Assembly: GCA_023393715.1 (NCBI GenBank)
Contig: JAEXCD010000026.1
Span: 1 to 7,880 of the forward strand
Direction: 5' to 3'
DNA length: 7,880 bases
Origin: Bacillota bacterium
GTDB lineage: Bacteria; Bacillota; Clostridia; Tissierellales; Peptoniphilaceae
Numbering within the stretch: position 1 is the stretch's first letter; the number at the start of each line of letters is the position of its first letter. The notes under the pieces are model-generated. The model was given only the letters and a program-made list of their open reading frames with translations, made no database searches and had not been told where the DNA came from. The translations under genes and the position numbers were made by a program. Below are positions 5,972 to 7,880 of this stretch, one piece after another.

Positions 5972-6388
5972 ATGTCAGAAAAATTTGGTTCGCTGTTGAC
6001 TCTGACCATTCTATTGATGATCGTCTGCATCGTTATGTTGATCAGGAAATTTTCCAGAGGAGAACGGAAATACGATGTTTTTGTGATCGAAGGAAATGAA
6101 TTGATCGTTATGTCGGGAATCCCAATAAGCTATATCATTGATGATATAGAGACGGTTATTTTCTCAAAGAAACAGTCCCTGCACAATTGGACGGGCGTTA
6201 TGAAAATAACCAAAAAAGGAGGCCGGATCAGTCGACGCTTTTTGTTCGATGCGAGTTCTTATCACAAAAAAACGGTGTTGGAAAGTACGGAATCCGAGAT
6301 CGATCTTGTCACGGAAAATTTGATGAGGCGGCTGAGAAGCTATGGAATTGAATGCAAAAAGAAGGAAGAGGAAGGTCCGGCAGCATAA
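5972..6388 (+). CDS. Small single-span membrane protein, function unknown
   Basis: I do not recognise a named family. The 138-aa product has one hydrophobic N-terminal helix (about residues 7-24, LLTLTILLMIVCIVMLI), then a basic stretch RKFSRGERK, which by the positive-inside rule puts the rest in the cytoplasm. Residues about 33-115 alternate short beta-like strands (VFVIEGNELIVMSG, ETVIFSKK, GVMKITKK, RRFLFDA) and end in a helix (about 112-130), a pattern reminiscent of bacterial PH-like domains. The C-terminus is charged (CKKKEEEGPAA). ATG 5972 is preferred over 5933: AAGGAG lies at 5957-5962 and the extra 13 residues look non-coding. It has its own predicted promoter, and its last 47 bp overlap the next frame. 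Confidence 0.75.
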   Translation: MSEKFGSLLTLTILLMIVCIVMLIRKFSRGERKYDVFVIEGNELIVMSGIPISYIIDDIETVIFSKKQSLHNWTGVMKITKKGGRISRRFLFDASSYHKKTVLESTESEIDLVTENLMRRLRSYGIECKKKEEEGPAA

Positions 6389-6758
6389 AGTAAAGGTCCA
6401 CGTCCCCGCGGAGAAGCGCGGTCTTTTCGGAATCCGAAAAACCGTCATGGAGACGCGCACCATCGAGGTGGACGGCAAAACCTATCTGAATCCCGCTCCG
6501 GAACCAAAACGAATTGAGCGCACGATTCCCGATGAACCGAACAGCAGAAATACAGGAAATGTAAAAGCCGAACGGTTGCATGCCACGCTAATGCCAGCGA
6601 GGGCGCTCATTCTTTCTCCCCGAACCGATCTCTATAGCACTCATGGTTACCGTATTTCTTTTGCCGATGCGTTCTTTTTCACGGTCGGAATCGGCCGGAA
6701 CCCCGGTGTCGGGGGAAGGGCAGCGGCTGGAACCCAAAAGCGCAATCAAAAAGCCTGA
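6342..6758 (+). CDS. Small basic hypothetical protein with an odd C-terminal tail
   Basis: The first part of this 138-codon frame looks genuinely coding: KVKVHVPAEKRGLFG and TVMETRTIEVDGKTY (about residues 16-48) resemble short basic proteins I recall from Clostridia that usually end soon after the DGKTY motif. From about residue 60 the translation loses protein character (HATLMPARALILSP and onward). The frame only stops inside the downstream terminator stem, so the tail may be read-through after a lost stop or a frameshift. The ATG overlaps the previous gene by 47 bp in another frame and has no clear ribosome binding site, suggesting translational coupling at best. No domain or function can be assigned. 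The start and the true end are uncertain. Confidence 0.45.
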   Translation: MELNAKRRKRKVRQHKVKVHVPAEKRGLFGIRKTVMETRTIEVDGKTYLNPAPEPKRIERTIPDEPNSRNTGNVKAERLHATLMPARALILSPRTDLYSTHGYRISFADAFFFTVGIGRNPGVGGRAAAGTQKRNQKA

Positions 6759-6786
6759 AATCAACTTGATTTCAGGCTTTTTGATT
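6744..6786 (-). terminator. Perfect 20-bp bidirectional terminator, that of the serine tRNA gene
   Basis: Bases 6744-6763 pair with 6767-6786 without a mismatch around a 3-nt loop, with five As and five Ts in the stem edges. On the minus strand it starts at the last base of the tRNA CCA end, so it is the tRNA gene's own terminator. On the plus strand it also closes the small gene at 6342. Confidence 0.88.
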
Positions 6787-6841
6787 GGCGGAGAGGGCGG
6801 GATTCGAACCCGCGTGCCCGTGAAGGCAAACTGATTTCGAG
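6786..6841 (-). pseudogene. 3' fragment of tRNA-Ser(CGA), probable attachment site
   Basis: Reading the minus strand, the segment gives the anticodon loop CTCGAAA (6841-6835; anticodon CGA, serine), the 3' half of the anticodon stem TCAGT, and a long variable arm TGCC-TTCACG-GGCA (6828-6815). These are followed by the T-arm GCGGG-TTCGAAT-CCCGC (6813-6797), acceptor strand CCTCTCC (6796-6790), discriminator G and CCA (6788-6786). The matching 5' half should continue with ACTGA before the loop and later GGAGAGG, but the sequence at 6842 onward does not provide them. The break thus falls at the edge of the anticodon loop, a classic crossover site for tyrosine-recombinase elements. The gene's own terminator is still attached, so this is the displaced chromosomal 3' end and the element lies at higher coordinates. 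Confidence 0.85.
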
Positions 6842-6900
6842 GGGCTTGAAACCGCAAAAATCGCTCATATCTCCGTATAACTTTTTACAGTTTGCTCCCC

Positions 6901-6926
6901 AAAAGCCCTTGTAAAATGGGGCTTTT
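6901..6926. terminator. Bidirectional terminator-like hairpin near the element end
   Basis: AAAAGCCC (6901-6908) pairs with GGGCTTTT (6919-6926) in 8 bp around a 10-nt loop. T-stretches on both strands suit a weak bidirectional terminator, insulating the element gene at 7010-7678 from chromosomal genes. Confidence 0.5.
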
Positions 6927-6979
6927 CTTATGTCGTGTTATTGTGGCCTGTTTTCTCTTTATAAAGCCTTTTTTCACGG

Positions 6980-7000
6980 TTGGGCACCATTTGGGCACCA
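6980..7000. repeat. Two direct repeats TTGGGCACCA at the element end
   Basis: TTGGGCACCA occurs at 6980-6989 and 6991-7000, an 11-bp period that places both copies on the same helix face. The site is about 140 bp from the tRNA junction and just after the stop of the element gene. Position and spacing suit integrase arm-type binding sites, but that is inference. Confidence 0.5.
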
Positions 7001-7009
7001 CAGATCATA

Positions 7010-7678
7010 TTAAGTCGTTATGGTCAAAATTGATAACAAAACAGTAAGTACCGTTGAAAAAACAAAAGATAGGATTAACCCAATATTGGTGAATGGGGCG
7101 GGTGAAAAGTTATCAATATCGTTTTTTACTAGATTGCACTTTTCTAGAACACAGCGAATAAGGCTTTCAGACGGTTTGCTATTTATTGAGAATTGTGCTT
7201 GGGCAATATACTCACTCAAATAAATTGACAAACTATATTGTTTGACAAACTCTTCGTTATCGTCAATAAAATTATTCAAATCACTTAAGGCACTACTACA
7301 CCTATCCTTATCGCTAAACGAGCACTTGAATATGCATTTGAGCAGTTTGTCCATAGTGTCTTGATCTTGAGTGTTTTTTTGAACCAGAAAACGAGTTAGC
7401 GGGTAATAAAGGAATGCAGAGAATAAAACGCACGCAATTACAGGAATTATCATTAGTGCAGTTTTAGTTTCTATTTCAATCGCACTAAAACAGTTTGCCT
7501 TATATAGGATTATGGAACCACAGCATATTGTTGAATAAACAATAATTGAATGGATCTGTTTTTTTGTTGCTCCTTTTTTTATGCTTGTTCGTAAGTATGT
7601 CTCGGGAAAGGTAATAATAAGAATGGAGACAATTAAGCACAAAAGAGAAGCCCAGAATATTGTTAATAAGCTATTCAC
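7010..7678 (-). CDS. Hypothetical membrane protein of the integrated element
   Basis: The 222-aa product is not recognised. It has hydrophobic segments at about residues 4-26, 44-60 and 74-96, then a roughly 100-residue soluble region (about 97-197) with several cysteines (KCIFKCSF, RCSS, RCVLEKC). A last transmembrane helix (about 199-219) sits near the C-terminus, so the soluble part lies between helices 3 and 4. Translation starts at GTG (7678-7676), whose GTGA overlaps the TGA stop of the upstream frame by 4 nt; AAAGGA lies about 8 nt before it. The pair is therefore translationally coupled. The low GC and A/T-ending codons differ strongly from tyrS and the redox operon. It could be a defence or immunity-type membrane partner, but nothing in the sequence proves a function. 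Confidence 0.72.
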   Translation of the reverse strand: MNSLLTIFWASLLCLIVSILIITFPETYLRTSIKKGATKKQIHSIIVYSTICCGSIILYKANCFSAIEIETKTALMIIPVIACVLFSAFLYYPLTRFLVQKNTQDQDTMDKLLKCIFKCSFSDKDRCSSALSDLNNFIDDNEEFVKQYSLSIYLSEYIAQAQFSINSKPSESLIRCVLEKCNLVKNDIDNFSPAPFTNIGLILSFVFSTVLTVLLSILTITT

Positions 7679-7880
7679 TGCATCAGTCCTTTTAAATTTG
7701 GATACTTTTCGATGGCCTTTTTATCAAAACCGATTATTTCAAGAACTTCTGTTCGAATATAAGTAATGCGACCACCACCTTCATCTTGGCGACGTAAAAG
7801 AGCCTCACCAAGTTTCCTATAGATGTCTCGCAAAAAGTTTTGCTGTTTTATTTCCAAAGCGGCACATAAAGACTTGGCAG
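7675..7880 (-). CDS. C-terminal part of an unknown soluble protein (5' end outside window)
   Basis: The frame is open to the window edge on the minus strand, so the 68 visible residues are the C-terminal end of a longer protein; a TTG at 7857 is probably not the true start. The visible sequence is hydrophilic and mixed charged (FLRDIYRKLGEALLRRQDE, ending KYPNLKGLMQ), with no transmembrane segment and no motif I recognise. Its stop overlaps the GTG start of the membrane-protein gene as GTGA, so the two proteins are likely made together. Low GC matches the element. Confidence 0.6.
   Translation of the reverse strand, partial: AKSLCAALEIKQQNFLRDIYRKLGEALLRRQDEGGGRITYIRTEVLEIIGFDKKAIEKYPNLKGLMQ

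Larger units (their letters stand above)
6842..7880. mobile_element. End of an integrated element (right part, continues beyond the window)
   Basis: The boundary is inferred from the tRNA-Ser fragment ending at 6841, the sharp shift to AT-rich DNA, two TTGGGCACCA repeats near the end, and unfamiliar minus-strand genes with codon use unlike the host genes. No integrase, plasmid or phage structural gene lies in the window, so the element type is unknown. The intact tRNA-Ser copy would be expected at the far end, outside the window. Confidence 0.55.

Noticed and set aside
6588..6857. Minus-strand frame with FTGTRVRIPPSPP and plus-strand frame 6643-6834 ending GEGGIRTRVPVKAN
   Set aside because: These are translations of the tRNA-Ser T-arm/acceptor region and the terminator stem, a well-known source of false proteins. 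Both cross structured RNA sequence.
1..7880. CRISPR array or insertion sequence
   Set aside because: No regularly spaced repeats of CRISPR length and no transposase frame or terminal inverted repeats are seen; the repeats present are single pairs.

Overview
The window most likely comes from an anaerobic Firmicute of class Clostridia. The evidence is a tyrosyl-tRNA synthetase gene behind a T-box leader, AGGAGG-type ribosome binding sites, short hairpins with U-tracts, and a rubredoxin/flavodiiron oxygen-defence module. Host genes look moderately GC-rich. From about position 6,900 onward the composition becomes clearly AT-rich.

Layout. Positions 1-379 (minus strand) hold the N-terminal third of an MFS-type transporter, with a divergent control region (about 435-526) made of degenerate repeats. 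A sigma-A-like promoter (640-668) then drives a compact T-box leader (682-803) and tyrS (884-2134), which ends in a strong terminator. After a pyrimidine- and AT-rich gap, a second promoter (2425-2452) drives a two-gene operon. Its first gene encodes a 637-aa fusion of acyl-CoA dehydrogenase, the ETF-alpha C-terminal FAD domain and rubredoxin. Its second gene, 31 bp downstream, encodes a minimal two-domain flavodiiron protein. A long near-perfect hairpin closes the operon. Two small unknown genes follow (5972-6388 and 6342-6758), then a 20-bp perfect terminator stem. Directly abutting that stem is the 3' part of a serine tRNA gene (anticodon CGA, minus strand), cut exactly at the anticodon loop. 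The AT-rich DNA to the right is best read as the end of an integrated element. It carries two overlapping minus-strand genes: a soluble fragment and a four-helix membrane protein.

The most interesting system is the operon at 2554-5704. Together the two proteins contain every cofactor site needed to carry electrons from an acyl-CoA to oxygen or nitric oxide. The inferred route is acyl-CoA to ACAD FAD, ETF-type FAD, rubredoxin iron, FMN of the flavodiiron protein, its diiron site, and then O2 or NO. It would need no separate EtfA/EtfB, rubredoxin or NADH:rubredoxin reductase. The domains and motifs are visible in the sequence; the electron route and physiological role are inference.

The second point of interest is the tyrS leader. 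It has a canonical T-box antiterminator whose UGGU can pair with a tRNA ACCA end. Only about 85 nt separate the predicted transcription start from the T-box, so there is no room for a full Stem I. A UAC (Tyr) triplet lies in the loop of a short hairpin, as in ultrashort Stem I T-boxes.
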